Of a stretch of 60,103 bases of DNA, positions 1-8,000 are shown piece after piece. The stretch comes from Candidatus Woesearchaeota archaeon. GTDB lineage: Archaea > Nanobdellota > Nanobdellia > Woesearchaeales > ARS49. Numbering within the stretch: position 1 is the stretch's first letter; each line of letters opens with the position of its first letter. The notes under the pieces were generated by a model. The model saw only the letters and a list, made by a program, of their open reading frames with translations. It did no database searches and was not told the origin of the DNA. The position numbers and the translations under genes are program-made. The stretch lies in assembly GCA_016215315.1 (NCBI GenBank), contig JACRKG010000048.1, positions 1 through 60,103 of the forward strand, written 5' to 3'.

Positions 1-59
1 AAATTGGGAAAATTTATGCGCAGTTTCGTCCGCAGAACACTCTGCGGCGAAGCCGCTTC

Positions 60-135
60 AAAAAAATTTCGAAAGAAAACGACCTAAAGGTCGGGGTATT
101 CAACCCCCAGAAATTTTGCTTCGCAAAATTTCAAT
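60..135. repeat. hairpin cluster at left edge, possible IS200/IS605-type end
   Basis: Two adjacent hairpins are visible: GACCTaaAGGTC followed by GGGGTATTCAACCCC at 81-107, then GAAATTTTGCttcGCAAAATTTC at 110-132. A stem with a short AA-containing loop followed by GGGG-TATTCAA resembles the ends of IS200/IS605-family elements, which cleave next to such hairpins, but no transposase gene is present. The second hairpin sequence recurs almost unchanged near 28290 and in shorter form at 44551. The last codons of the neighbouring reverse-strand gene lie inside these hairpins. Confidence 0.35.
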
Positions 136-525
136 AATAAATAAACAAGAAAGCCACACTAAGAATGAAAGAGCTAAAGCAAAATAAACATTTTTTGGAA
201 AGTATTCAACGATAAAAAAGCCAAATATTGCGTAAGAGAGAATTCCCAACAAAAAAGGAATCCAAACTGAAGAAATATAAAATGTTGCCAATATAATTAC
301 GCTGGCAAAAATCATGTTATTCATCACTCCATAAACTCCATATAATGACGAGTTAGTTGTAAACGTAACTCCTTGCTCTAGTGCTATAAATATCATAGTA
401 AATAAAGAAACATTTGGAAATGCAGTGAGAATTCCTGACCAATAAAGAGATTTTCTTTCAGCCAACCATGTCAGAGCAAGAGCTAAAAGAAATGATACAA
501 TTATTTTAAAGAATGCTAATTGCAT
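100..525 (-). CDS. small multi-spanning membrane protein, GlpM/DUF3147-like
   Basis: This encodes a 141-residue, very hydrophobic protein with about four membrane segments (near residues 3-20, 38-52, 68-100 and 112-134). The start, MQLAFFKIIVSFLLALALTW, then a conserved-looking WSGILTAFPNVSL, resembles GlpM/DUF3147-type integral membrane proteins, whose function is unknown. The last residues (RSKISGG) are translated from a dispersed hairpin repeat, so the natural C-terminus may have been altered by the repeat. It is transcribed away from bud32 in the same direction, separated by a palindromic repeat. The family call is weak; the membrane topology is clear. Confidence 0.6.
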   Translation of the reverse strand: MQLAFFKIIVSFLLALALTWLAERKSLYWSGILTAFPNVSLFTMIFIALEQGVTFTTNSSLYGVYGVMNNMIFASVIILATFYISSVWIPFLLGILSYAIFGFFIVEYFPKNVYFALALSFLVWLSCLFIIEILRSKISGG

Positions 526-567
526 GAGTACAAACAGAATGTATTGTTTATTAATATTTCCACAAAT

Positions 568-622
568 TAGTTTACAGTTTGCAGGACGTACTACAAACTA
601 TGAACCACCTACCACAAACCTA
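568..622. repeat. heptad palindromic repeat (family A), copy 1
   Basis: The left arm reads TAGTTTACAGTTTGCAG, the centre is GGACGTACT, and the right arm is built of ACAAACTATGAACCACC-like units. The right edge overlaps the TAG stop codon of bud32 (620-622, reverse strand). Confidence 0.8.
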
Positions 623-1198
623 TTTGTTTCTTCCTCTATGTTCTACTTTTTCTAATTGTTTTATTACTGCGTTGCTTTCTTTGTGTTTTTGGTAGCTTTC
701 TAAGAATGCGTCCCAGCATTCTTCTTTTATGTTTGTGTGGTGTGCTTCTAGTGATCTTTCGAATAAGTGTAAGTCTACTGCTTTGTCTTCTGTGCGCTTA
801 GATATGACGCTTAGTCCGAAATCTATTATGAATACTTTATCATTTTTTACTACAAAGTTTGCTGTTGTTAAGTCGCCATGAATTATGTTGTTTTCATGCA
901 TTTTCCCAACTATTTCTCCTGCTTGTTTGCTGTAGTTTTCATCAATAACTAAACTTAATTGTTTGCCTTCTAAATATTCCATTTCTATGATCATTTTTTT
1001 GTCGCAAGAAGTTATTAGTTTTGGAGAAGAAATGTTTAGTTCGTTTAGTTTTTGTAGTATTTTTGCTTCTTTTCTTGTTCTTAATTTTCTTAGTTTTTCA
1101 TCAAGAACTTTTAAGCGATAATTTTTGGAAATTCTTTCTTTAATGACTAAATTATTTTTCAGAGAAATTATTGCTTCAGCGCCTTCTGATAGCTTCAT
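620..1198 (-). CDS. bud32: KEOPS complex kinase/ATPase Bud32
   Basis: This is a 192-residue stand-alone Bud32, the small atypical kinase of the KEOPS complex that makes N6-threonylcarbamoyladenosine at position 37 of tRNAs reading ANN codons. Visible motifs are the GAEA nucleotide loop (6-9), the catalytic loop HGDLTTANF (D109, N114), the metal-binding DFG (D127), and a basic C-terminus ending VEHRGRNK, typical of Bud32. In many archaea Bud32 is fused to Kae1; here it is separate and no Kae1 is in view. The gene lies 4 nt downstream of eS1, so the two are probably co-transcribed. Its TAG stop is supplied by the family A repeat. Confidence 0.92.
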   Translation of the reverse strand: MKLSEGAEAIISLKNNLVIKERISKNYRLKVLDEKLRKLRTRKEAKILQKLNELNISSPKLITSCDKKMIIEMEYLEGKQLSLVIDENYSKQAGEIVGKMHENNIIHGDLTTANFVVKNDKVFIIDFGLSVISKRTEDKAVDLHLFERSLEAHHTNIKEECWDAFLESYQKHKESNAVIKQLEKVEHRGRNK

Positions 1199-1202
1199 GT
1201 TT

Positions 1203-1856
1203 TTATGCTTCTGCTGCTGTTACTTCAACTGGTTCTGTTTTTGTTTCTTCTACTGCTGCTTTTACTACTTCTGCTCCTTTCTTTTTATCTTCAACAATTG
1301 ATAAAGATCTGATTTCTGCGATTGCTGCTGGAGAAATTTTCTTTAATGCGTTTGATATTGCTTTTTGGAATTGTCTGTTAACTAATTCTTTCACAAGTAA
1401 CTCAAATTCTTTTTTTGCTATTTCAGTTGTTAAGAAGTCTTTAATTACTTTAACAAGTATTGCTCTTACAGTACCGCCAGTATTATTTCTCATAACTATG
1501 AATGGTTTTACTCTTAATGTTAAGTTGTCTTTTGATTTTACTAAGAATGAATCTTCTATTTTTGTTCTTCCTTTTCTTACAAATCTTTTCAAGCTTGCAC
1601 TTTGTAATTCTAAGCCTAAAACTTCTGTTTGAAATGCATTACCTTCATATTTTGTTATTCTGAATCTTAAGTTAATGTTTTGTTTTTGAGGATCTCCAGA
1701 AATACTTGCGTAACTAACTGTTAATTTTCTTCCTATTGCAGGTTCTTTTTCTGCTAAGTATGTTTCTCCTACTTTTCCTTTACCTAAAAATGCAGGAGTG
1801 CTAATTTCAAGCCATTGCTTTTTAACAATCTTTAATTTGCTGGGTTGTACAACCAT
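1203..1856 (-). CDS. rps3ae: 30S ribosomal protein eS1 (S3Ae)
   Basis: This encodes archaeal/eukaryotic small-subunit protein eS1, recognised from the order KKQWLEISTPAFLGKGKVGET, GRKLTVSYASISGD, LRFRITKYEGN, and the RxxxRxxxxKIEDSFLVKSKD region. I chose the ATG at 1856 (217 residues) over an in-frame start 57 nt upstream. It gives the usual short N-terminus, and a TATA-like TTTTTAAAT lies about 25 nt before it, as expected for a leaderless archaeal mRNA. The C-terminal 20 residues are an Ala/Glu/Thr-rich tail. It heads a bud32 operon and diverges from aglB. Confidence 0.93.
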   Translation of the reverse strand: MVVQPSKLKIVKKQWLEISTPAFLGKGKVGETYLAEKEPAIGRKLTVSYASISGDPQKQNINLRFRITKYEGNAFQTEVLGLELQSASLKRFVRKGRTKIEDSFLVKSKDNLTLRVKPFIVMRNNTGGTVRAILVKVIKDFLTTEIAKKEFELLVKELVNRQFQKAISNALKKISPAAIAEIRSLSIVEDKKKGAEVVKAAVEETKTEPVEVTAAEA

Positions 1857-1860
1857 AAAC

Positions 1861-1960
1861 TGAGATAAAAAGGGGCGATTTAAAAAGCTTTCCAATTTTT
1901 TTTGGAAAACCAAAAAAAATACCGATATTTTTAAAAAACAGGCAATAATACTGTTTTTTA
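1861..1960. promoter_or_regulatory. divergent promoters of eS1 and aglB
   Basis: A 100-bp AT-rich gap separates two divergent genes. It holds a TATA-like run for eS1 (reverse strand, about 1876-1886) and another, ATATTTTTAAAAA near 1926-1938, about 24 nt before the aglB ATG. Both spacings suit leaderless transcripts. TSS positions are inferred. Confidence 0.5.
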
Positions 1961-4300
1961 ATGGGGAAATTTGATTATTCTCTTGATTTGGGATCTGATC
2001 TTGAAAAGTTCGGTGATGCTAAAGAGGACAAGAATACTGATAAAAACGCAGTAGAAACAAAAAATACACACATCATAGACACGTTAGTGTCTAAACTAAA
2101 TAAAGTACATTTTATCATGTTATTTCTTCTATTAATAATTAGCTTTCAATACTTAACTTTGACAGATAAGTTGTATTTTTTTGATACGTTGGCAAAAACA
2201 GAAGTAAATAGTAATTTGAGAAATTCTATTTCTTCCAGAATAATTCAGAATAATCCTTTAATTAGTGCTGGCGGGTTGGAAAAACAAATTCTTGAAGAAA
2301 CCAGTCAAGTTAAGAAAACCGCTGCCTACAAAGAAGCCATAAAAACTAGGGCAGAACAAATAAAAGATTGGCATAAAGATGAAGAAGGACAAGTTTATTT
2401 GTATGGAATAGATCCTTACTATTATTATAGAATGGCTAATCAGTATGTTCTGTGGGGAAAATTTGAGAATCCAAACACAAATGAGTTGTCATTTATCCCT
2501 GTTTATACTGATCCTTTGCGTTCTTCACCAAGAGGAGAAAGCGTTGCCCCAACATTACTGCCTTATTTCACGGTTTATTTTTACAAAATTTGGTCAAGGT
2601 TTAGCAACATTAGTGTTATGACTGCGGCATTTTATTTGCCTGTATTATTTGGTTTGCTTAGTGTTATTTGTTTCTTTTTTATTGCACATAAGCTATTTAA
2701 TAATGAAATAGTTACTTTTTGTTCGACATTATTATTTGCTTTGAGTCAAAGATTTTTCATAGGTAATTATGCAGGCAATCATGATACTCAGGTTTTGGCA
2801 TTCTTTTTCACTTTATTATTTGCACTTATCTTTGTTCACTTTATTGATTTTAGTAATAAAGTTAAGAGTGCTATTTTGTTTCCATTATTCTATCCCGTAC
2901 TAGTAATTTTCGCAAAATCATGGCCTCCTGGCTGGCAGTATGTTTTAGTTTTGACGTTTGTTTTTATTTTGGTATATTTTGTTTTGCTGACTGTTAAAAG
3001 CATAATGAATAAAAAATTCAATTACTATTATTTAATTGGTTTAGTTATTCCTTTGTTTTTCATTTCAAGATTGATTGGTTTTATTCAGCGTATAAGTCGT
3101 CGTTTAACTTTAGTTGCAACAAATCAGGGCTGGGAAAGTAAAGTTGGAGAACTAAAAACTTCGTCCATTTATTCTATTGCAGACGCATTGGGAGGAGTTG
3201 TTCTGGCAATACTTGCTTGCGTTATTCTAATTTACCTAATTTATAAAAACGTCAAGTTACCTGATAAATATGAAGCGTTAACAATTTCTTGGTTTGTTCC
3301 CTTATTAACTGCGGGTTTAATATCTAGAAGATTTACATATTTTGTTGCTCCTTGGTTTTGTTTGCTTATTGGTTTTGGAATATTATATTCGTATCCTTAC
3401 TTAATGAAAGTATTAAACACTTTTCCTTTACTGATTAAACAAAAACATAATAAGTGGCTTGTTTGTATTTTAGTATCTGTGATTATTATTTCTTTGCTAA
3501 CTGACGATATAATTGCTTCCACCGAATTATTTCCAGAAGCAAATGATGCGATTGCAAACACGGCACAATTTATCAACGAAAATAGTAATGAATCAGCAAT
3601 AATCATCACAGGAATGAATCAAGGTTATTTATGGCAAGCACTAGCAATGCGAGGAACAATTATTGATACTGCAAACTGGGGTTTGGCTAAAGAAATAGAC
3701 TTGTATAAAGCGTTGACTAATGATAAAGAAAGATTTATTGACCCTATTTTTTTGTTGGCAACTAGTGGGCCTATTAATATGAATAACCTTTCAGAAAGCT
3801 TAAACAGAACCGGCCCTGATATTTTAAAAGAACCCAGAGAGACTTTTGTAGTTATAGATAAAGATACATTTGCTTCACTTAGTGAATATTACACTCGTTC
3901 AAGACTTGATGATTCTCAGCAATATGCTAATCAAAAACCGTTAACTGTTTCAGAGTTATATGATTGTTTTGAAATGAAAGATAATAAAAAATTATGCGGA
4001 GCAAATTTTGTTGTTGACTTAAAAAATGTTACTGCAACACAAAATGGAGTTCATCCTAATAGTTTAATTTTAGTAACAAATGGAACAAGACAAGAGAAAG
4101 TTTTCGATAATGGGGTCGGTGACTTTGCTTTGTTTGTTTTTAATGGTGAAAACGGATATTCTAGTTTTTTTGTTGACAAAAAATTAAAAGACACCCTAAC
4201 AGCAAGACTATACTCAGGAGAAAAAATCGAAGGGTTCAATTTAGTCCATACTGAATATGTGCCTGAAAGAGTTGTTACGTATAAAGTAAACTATTACTAG
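1961..4300 (+). CDS. aglB: oligosaccharyltransferase AglB/Stt3 family
   Basis: This 779-residue polytopic protein is the catalytic subunit of archaeal N-glycosylation, which transfers a lipid-linked glycan to Asn in N-X-S/T sites on the outer face of the membrane. An unusually long cytoplasmic N-terminus (1-50) precedes the first membrane segment. The first external loop carries GIDPYYYYRMA (D151), and NHDT (273-276) matches the second acidic motif of the GT-C fold. About ten more membrane segments follow, then a soluble C-terminal domain. The normally invariant WWDYG is replaced at the equivalent place by GMNQGYLW (551-558). The TAG stop is the first triplet of a family A repeat. Confidence 0.85.
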   Translation: MGKFDYSLDLGSDLEKFGDAKEDKNTDKNAVETKNTHIIDTLVSKLNKVHFIMLFLLLIISFQYLTLTDKLYFFDTLAKTEVNSNLRNSISSRIIQNNPLISAGGLEKQILEETSQVKKTAAYKEAIKTRAEQIKDWHKDEEGQVYLYGIDPYYYYRMANQYVLWGKFENPNTNELSFIPVYTDPLRSSPRGESVAPTLLPYFTVYFYKIWSRFSNISVMTAAFYLPVLFGLLSVICFFFIAHKLFNNEIVTFCSTLLFALSQRFFIGNYAGNHDTQVLAFFFTLLFALIFVHFIDFSNKVKSAILFPLFYPVLVIFAKSWPPGWQYVLVLTFVFILVYFVLLTVKSIMNKKFNYYYLIGLVIPLFFISRLIGFIQRISRRLTLVATNQGWESKVGELKTSSIYSIADALGGVVLAILACVILIYLIYKNVKLPDKYEALTISWFVPLLTAGLISRRFTYFVAPWFCLLIGFGILYSYPYLMKVLNTFPLLIKQKHNKWLVCILVSVIIISLLTDDIIASTELFPEANDAIANTAQFINENSNESAIIITGMNQGYLWQALAMRGTIIDTANWGLAKEIDLYKALTNDKERFIDPIFLLATSGPINMNNLSESLNRTGPDILKEPRETFVVIDKDTFASLSEYYTRSRLDDSQQYANQKPLTVSELYDCFEMKDNKKLCGANFVVDLKNVTATQNGVHPNSLILVTNGTRQEKVFDNGVGDFALFVFNGENGYSSFFVDKKLKDTLTARLYSGEKIEGFNLVHTEYVPERVVTYKVNYY

Positions 4301-4344
4301 TTCATAGTTTGAAGTTTGGAGTTTATAGGACACACCATAAACTA
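4298..4344. repeat. heptad palindromic repeat (family A), copy 2
   Basis: It starts on the aglB TAG and ends on the stop codon (4342-4344, reverse strand) of the next gene, so it supplies both stops. Its first 33 nt after the T (4299-4331) are identical to 4711-4743. Confidence 0.8.
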
Positions 4345-4701
4345 TTCTGTCAAGCTTTTTATTAGGCCGCTCAACATTTTTTGTACTTGAATAATTTCTA
4401 TGCAATATTTTCGAGTGCATTCAATGGAAATATAATTCAAATCTTTAATTAAAAGAAGACAATACTCAAATTCTTTAGCACTTCCTAAAGCATTAAATAA
4501 AAAAGAAGCATAGTCTTTATTTGTTCTTCTACCAGTTCCTTCAACGATATTCATTGGAATTGAATAAGCAGCTCTCCAAATTTGTCGCTTTAACTCGTAC
4601 TTTTCTTCTTGAGGTATCAGGTTCAATAACTCTTTTTTTACCTCAAGAACTAATTTATGAGCTACTTTCCATACATTAAGAGTTCTGTAATCGGATGGCA
4701 T
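4342..4701 (-). CDS. four-helix bundle protein, S23/IVP family
   Basis: The 119-residue product matches the 23S rRNA intervening-sequence (S23, PF05635-type) four-helix bundle family: LNVWKVAHKLVLEVKKEL, an RAAYSIPMNIVEGTGRR turn, then KDYASFLFNALGSAKEFEY. Members occur scattered in bacteria and DPANN archaea, often next to mobile DNA. Their role is poorly known, with RNA binding suggested. The gene sits alone between two family A repeats that share a perfect 33-nt direct repeat, which suggests it moved in or was captured as a unit. Confidence 0.85.
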   Translation of the reverse strand: MPSDYRTLNVWKVAHKLVLEVKKELLNLIPQEEKYELKRQIWRAAYSIPMNIVEGTGRRTNKDYASFLFNALGSAKEFEYCLLLIKDLNYISIECTRKYCIEIIQVQKMLSGLIKSLTE

Positions 4702-4710
4702 AATTGTATT

Positions 4711-4777
4711 AGTTCATAGTTTGAAGTTTGGAGTTTATAGGACTCACTATAAACTACAAACCATAAACCATAAACTA
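4711..4777. repeat. heptad palindromic repeat (family A), copy 3
   Basis: Arms are AGTTCATAGTTTGAAGTTTG... and the reverse-complement units ACTACAAACCATAAACC. It lies between the start of the S23-family gene and the stop of the coiled-coil gene. Confidence 0.8.
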
Positions 4778-5776
4778 TTAGGGCGTTAAGTCTATTACGT
4801 TTTTCTTAAAACTTTGTGCAGTCTCATATAGTTTATTTTCGTAATCCAAATTATTAAGCGTTCCTATTTTTTCTAAAACTCGCTGGTCTGATTGTTTTAG
4901 TAAAGGAAGCGCTTCTTCAAAATGTTTCTTGAATGTTTCTTCAGCATTTCTTAATACTTCAGTTAGTCTTGATGATTCAACTATGTCTTTCATGTTTCCT
5001 GCTTTTTTGTATTCATCCCATCTGTTAACTATGTTACTATAAGTTTGTTGTAATATGTTTGTAGTTTTTTGAAGTAAAGTACAAAAAACTTTAGTTCGTT
5101 TGTATGTTTCGTGAATTAATACTAATTGGTTGTAATCATTTAACGCCTCTAGAGAATTGTTGTCTCTTCCTTGTTCTAATTGACGTGCATTTTTTTCTAT
5201 GGTTAAAAAGTTTTTTTGGGTTTCATGTGCATCCTCGAACTGGTTATTTTCTAAGAATTCATCTAATTTTTTCTTTTCTTTATCTAGGAGTTCTACTGCT
5301 TTAACGCGTTCTTCTTCAAATAAGTGGGCAAAACACAATCGATTAACGTATTCTATTTTTAATCCAGTTATTAATCCCAGACTTCTTTCGTAAATAGCTT
5401 CAGTGTTCTGATACTTAGTTCTGAGAGCATCTATTTTTTGCTTGACTTCTTTCAAATATCGTTTTACGCATCGCTCAACAACTTTAAATTCTAAATCGTC
5501 TAATTTTGTTTTTACATTTTGACTTCTTGATAAAGGTTTAAACACTACGTGGGTGATTTTTTCTTTTACAGAATATTGCTTGAAAGCGTCTCCAGTAGGG
5601 TCAACAAATAATTTTTTTATGTTTTCGTACTCTTCTTTTGCTTTTTCTTCTAAAGAATCGATTAAGCTTGTAGGGTCGCTGTGTGTTGCAATAAGAATAT
5701 TTCCTCCGTATTGCTTTTTTAATTCTTCCCAGCTTTTCACAGTTTCGCTTAATAATGTTTTATCTTTTTGTTCCAT
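4778..5776 (-). CDS. predicted coiled-coil protein, function unknown
   Basis: The product has 332 residues, is charged and almost wholly helical, with long heptad-like stretches around 110-200 and 225-320. No signal peptide, membrane segment or catalytic motif is visible. The start is well supported: GGAGG lies 7 nt before the ATG. The gene is monocistronic, divergent from enolase and convergent with the S23-family gene. I do not recognise the family; a structural or scaffold role is only a guess. Confidence 0.75.
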   Translation of the reverse strand: MEQKDKTLLSETVKSWEELKKQYGGNILIATHSDPTSLIDSLEEKAKEEYENIKKLFVDPTGDAFKQYSVKEKITHVVFKPLSRSQNVKTKLDDLEFKVVERCVKRYLKEVKQKIDALRTKYQNTEAIYERSLGLITGLKIEYVNRLCFAHLFEEERVKAVELLDKEKKKLDEFLENNQFEDAHETQKNFLTIEKNARQLEQGRDNNSLEALNDYNQLVLIHETYKRTKVFCTLLQKTTNILQQTYSNIVNRWDEYKKAGNMKDIVESSRLTEVLRNAEETFKKHFEEALPLLKQSDQRVLEKIGTLNNLDYENKLYETAQSFKKNVIDLTP

Positions 5777-5978
5777 TTTTGTTGCCTCCGAAAAATCTTA
5801 ATTGTTGGGAGTGGTTTGTTTTTAAAATGGGTTTCTATGAAAAAATGGAAAAAATTAGCAACAGAATGGAATAATTTCCCAAAACATTAGAAGAGTTTCA
5901 TAAAAAAGGCATTTTTTTGAAAATTTTCCCAAAAAATAACAAAAATCTTTTTAAAGCCGAGATACCGTTATGTGTAAA

Positions 5979-6046
5979 TAGTTCATAGTTTGAAGTTCAT
6001 GGTTTACAGTACGTCCTATAAACTACAAACTCCAAACCATAAACTA
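5979..6046. repeat. heptad palindromic repeat (family A), copy 4, in the enolase leader
   Basis: This is a full palindrome with centre AGTACGTCC. Unlike most copies it lies between a TATA-like TTTTTAAAG (about 5949-5957) and the enolase start, so it should be transcribed as a hairpin in the 5' leader, directly before the GGGTGA ribosome-binding site. Confidence 0.8.
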
Positions 6047-6059
6047 AAAGGGTGATTTA

Positions 6060-7313
6060 ATGAGTAAAATAACAAATGTAAAAGCAAGGCAAATTCTTGA
6101 TTCTAGAGGTAATCCTACTGTGGAGGTTGAGGTTAGTACAAAAAGTTTTTGTGCGAGAGCTAGTGTTCCAAGTGGTGTTTCTACAGGAAAATATGAGGCG
6201 TTTGAATTAAGAGACAATTCTGAAGCATTTAGGGGGTTAGGTGTTACTAAAGCAGTTAATAATGTTAATAAGATAATTGCGAAGAAACTTATTGGAAAAG
6301 AATTGCCTGGTCAAGAAGAGTTGGATAATTTTTTAATAAAACTAGATGGTACAAAAAACAAATCAAAATTAGGAGCAAATGCAATTTTAGGAGTAAGCAT
6401 GGCTGTTTGTAAAGTTGCTTCAAGAGAGAAAGGTAGAGAGTTGTATGAACATATTGGGAAATTATATGGAACAAAGAAGTTCACTCTTCCAATTCCTGCT
6501 TTTAACATAATTGAGGGTGGAAAACATGCGGGTAATAGTCTTGATTTTCAAGAATTCATGGTATGGCCTGTTAAATGTAAAAGTTTTTCTGAAGCATTGC
6601 AAGTAGGTTCTGAAATTTATCAGGAGTTAAAAGAAGTAATAAAAAAGAAGCACGGAAAGAGTGCAATTAATATTGGTGATGAAGGTGGTTTTGCTCCACC
6701 ATTAACTTGTTATGAGGAACCATTTGAGCTTATATTAGATGCTGCAAAAGAATTAGGTTACGAAAATAAGATAAAACTAGGAATTGATGCTGCTGCGACT
6801 AGCTTTTACAGAGATAGAAAATATTATTTAGAAGGAACTGAAGCAAGCGTGAGTGATTTATTAGAAAAATATGTAGAAATGTCAAATGTTTATCCACTCG
6901 TTTCTATAGAAGATCCTTTTCATGAAGAAGATTTTGAAAATTTTTCCAAATTAGTCAAAAAAGCAAAGAATTGCCAAATAGTTGGAGATGACTTATTGAC
7001 AACAAATGTTGAAAAGATACAAAAAGCAATTGTTCAGAGCAGTTGTAATTGTTTATTATTAAAATTGAATCAAATAGGCACTGTTACTGAAGCTTTTAAT
7101 GCTTCTAAATTAGTTATGCAGGATAATTGGAATGTCATGGTAAGTCATAGAGGCGGGGAAACAAATGATGATTTCATTGCAGATTTAGCAGTGGGAATAT
7201 CTTCAGAACAAATAAAGGCAGGAGCACCATGCAGAGGAGAAAGACTTGCAAAATACAATCAATTATTAAGAATTGAAGAAAGTTTAGGAAAGAAAGCTAA
7301 GTTTGGAAAGTAA
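6060..7313 (+). CDS. eno: enolase
   Basis: Enolase interconverts 2-phosphoglycerate and phosphoenolpyruvate in glycolysis. The 417-residue protein has the N-terminal ARQILDSRGNPTVEVEV, the mobile loop SVPSGVSTGKYEA, NIGDEGGFAPP with the catalytic Glu, metal ligands in IGIDAA / SIEDPF / VGDDLL, the catalytic Lys in LLLKLNQIGT, and SHRGGETNDDFIADLAV. Length and order are normal. The ATG is preceded by GGGTGA. A family A palindrome fills the 5' leader and another lies just after the stop. Confidence 0.97.
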   Translation: MSKITNVKARQILDSRGNPTVEVEVSTKSFCARASVPSGVSTGKYEAFELRDNSEAFRGLGVTKAVNNVNKIIAKKLIGKELPGQEELDNFLIKLDGTKNKSKLGANAILGVSMAVCKVASREKGRELYEHIGKLYGTKKFTLPIPAFNIIEGGKHAGNSLDFQEFMVWPVKCKSFSEALQVGSEIYQELKEVIKKKHGKSAINIGDEGGFAPPLTCYEEPFELILDAAKELGYENKIKLGIDAAATSFYRDRKYYLEGTEASVSDLLEKYVEMSNVYPLVSIEDPFHEEDFENFSKLVKKAKNCQIVGDDLLTTNVEKIQKAIVQSSCNCLLLKLNQIGTVTEAFNASKLVMQDNWNVMVSHRGGETNDDFIADLAVGISSEQIKAGAPCRGERLAKYNQLLRIEESLGKKAKFGK

Positions 7314-7316
7314 AAA

Positions 7317-7398
7317 AGTTCACAGTCTAGTTTATAGTTTGGAGTTTACAGTTTACAGGACGTACTACTGTAAACTGCAAACCGTGAACTGTAAACTA
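7317..7398. repeat. heptad palindromic repeat (family A), copy 5
   Basis: This is a full palindrome with centre GGACGTACTACTG between the convergent enolase and trmY genes. Its right end provides the TAG stop of trmY (7396-7398). Its position between converging genes fits a bidirectional terminator. Confidence 0.8.
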
Positions 7399-7998
7399 GT
7401 TTCTATCCAACTCATTATGCACAACTACAATACAATGACTTGCAAACAACATTAATGGTCCTATGTTTATTTTTTCTGCACCATTATTTTCTAAGAATTT
7501 CTCTGTATTCTTTGGAACACCAGTATAATCTCCGAATACGAATGTGACATTATTTTCAAATTTTGAATTTTTAAAGTCTAATTCTCTAATATCTTTTCCT
7601 TCTTCATGCAAATAATATACTTTTGATGTTTTTGTTTTTTCTTTTACTAATTGTTCAAAACTATTTTTAGAAATTTTAACTCCGGGATGCGCGTCAATAA
7701 CTTCACCCATTTTCAAACCTTTACCTGCTTCAAGTGCTTTGAGAATTATTTTTGCAATATTCTTTTCATCAAAATAAAAATCCTTTAGTTCTGCTCCGTT
7801 AAAACTAATTATTTTTGGCGGATCTTTAGGACCTTCAAGAACAACATGAATTATTGTATCTCTCCTCATATCATTTGAAAGAAATACTGCACTAGAAATA
7901 CATCTCGAAACTAAATCAATACGCCCAGCATTAGGCAAGTCAGTAATATCAAATTCAGTAGTCCATGCCTTCTGAGCTCTTAATATGAATTCTTTCAT
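7396..7998 (-). CDS. trmY: tRNA (pseudouridine54-N1)-methyltransferase TrmY
   Basis: TrmY is a SPOUT-fold SAM enzyme that methylates pseudouridine 54 in the T-loop of archaeal tRNA. The 200-residue protein shows LPNAGRIDLVSRCISSAVFL, the VHVVLEGPKDPP-like strand (IIHVVLEGPKDPP), VFGDYTGVP, and the C-terminal knot region IGPLMLFASHCIVVVHNELD with the family's Cys and final His-Asn. It is the last gene of a four-gene reverse-strand run and starts 2 nt before the end of the metallopeptidase gene. Confidence 0.92.
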   Translation of the reverse strand: MKEFILRAQKAWTTEFDITDLPNAGRIDLVSRCISSAVFLSNDMRRDTIIHVVLEGPKDPPKIISFNGAELKDFYFDEKNIAKIILKALEAGKGLKMGEVIDAHPGVKISKNSFEQLVKEKTKTSKVYYLHEEGKDIRELDFKNSKFENNVTFVFGDYTGVPKNTEKFLENNGAEKINIGPLMLFASHCIVVVHNELDRN

Positions 7999-8000
7999 TT

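Noticed and set aside
1857..1913. Longer start for eS1
   Set aside because: It would put the TATA box inside the coding region and add a hydrophobic N-terminus not typical of eS1.
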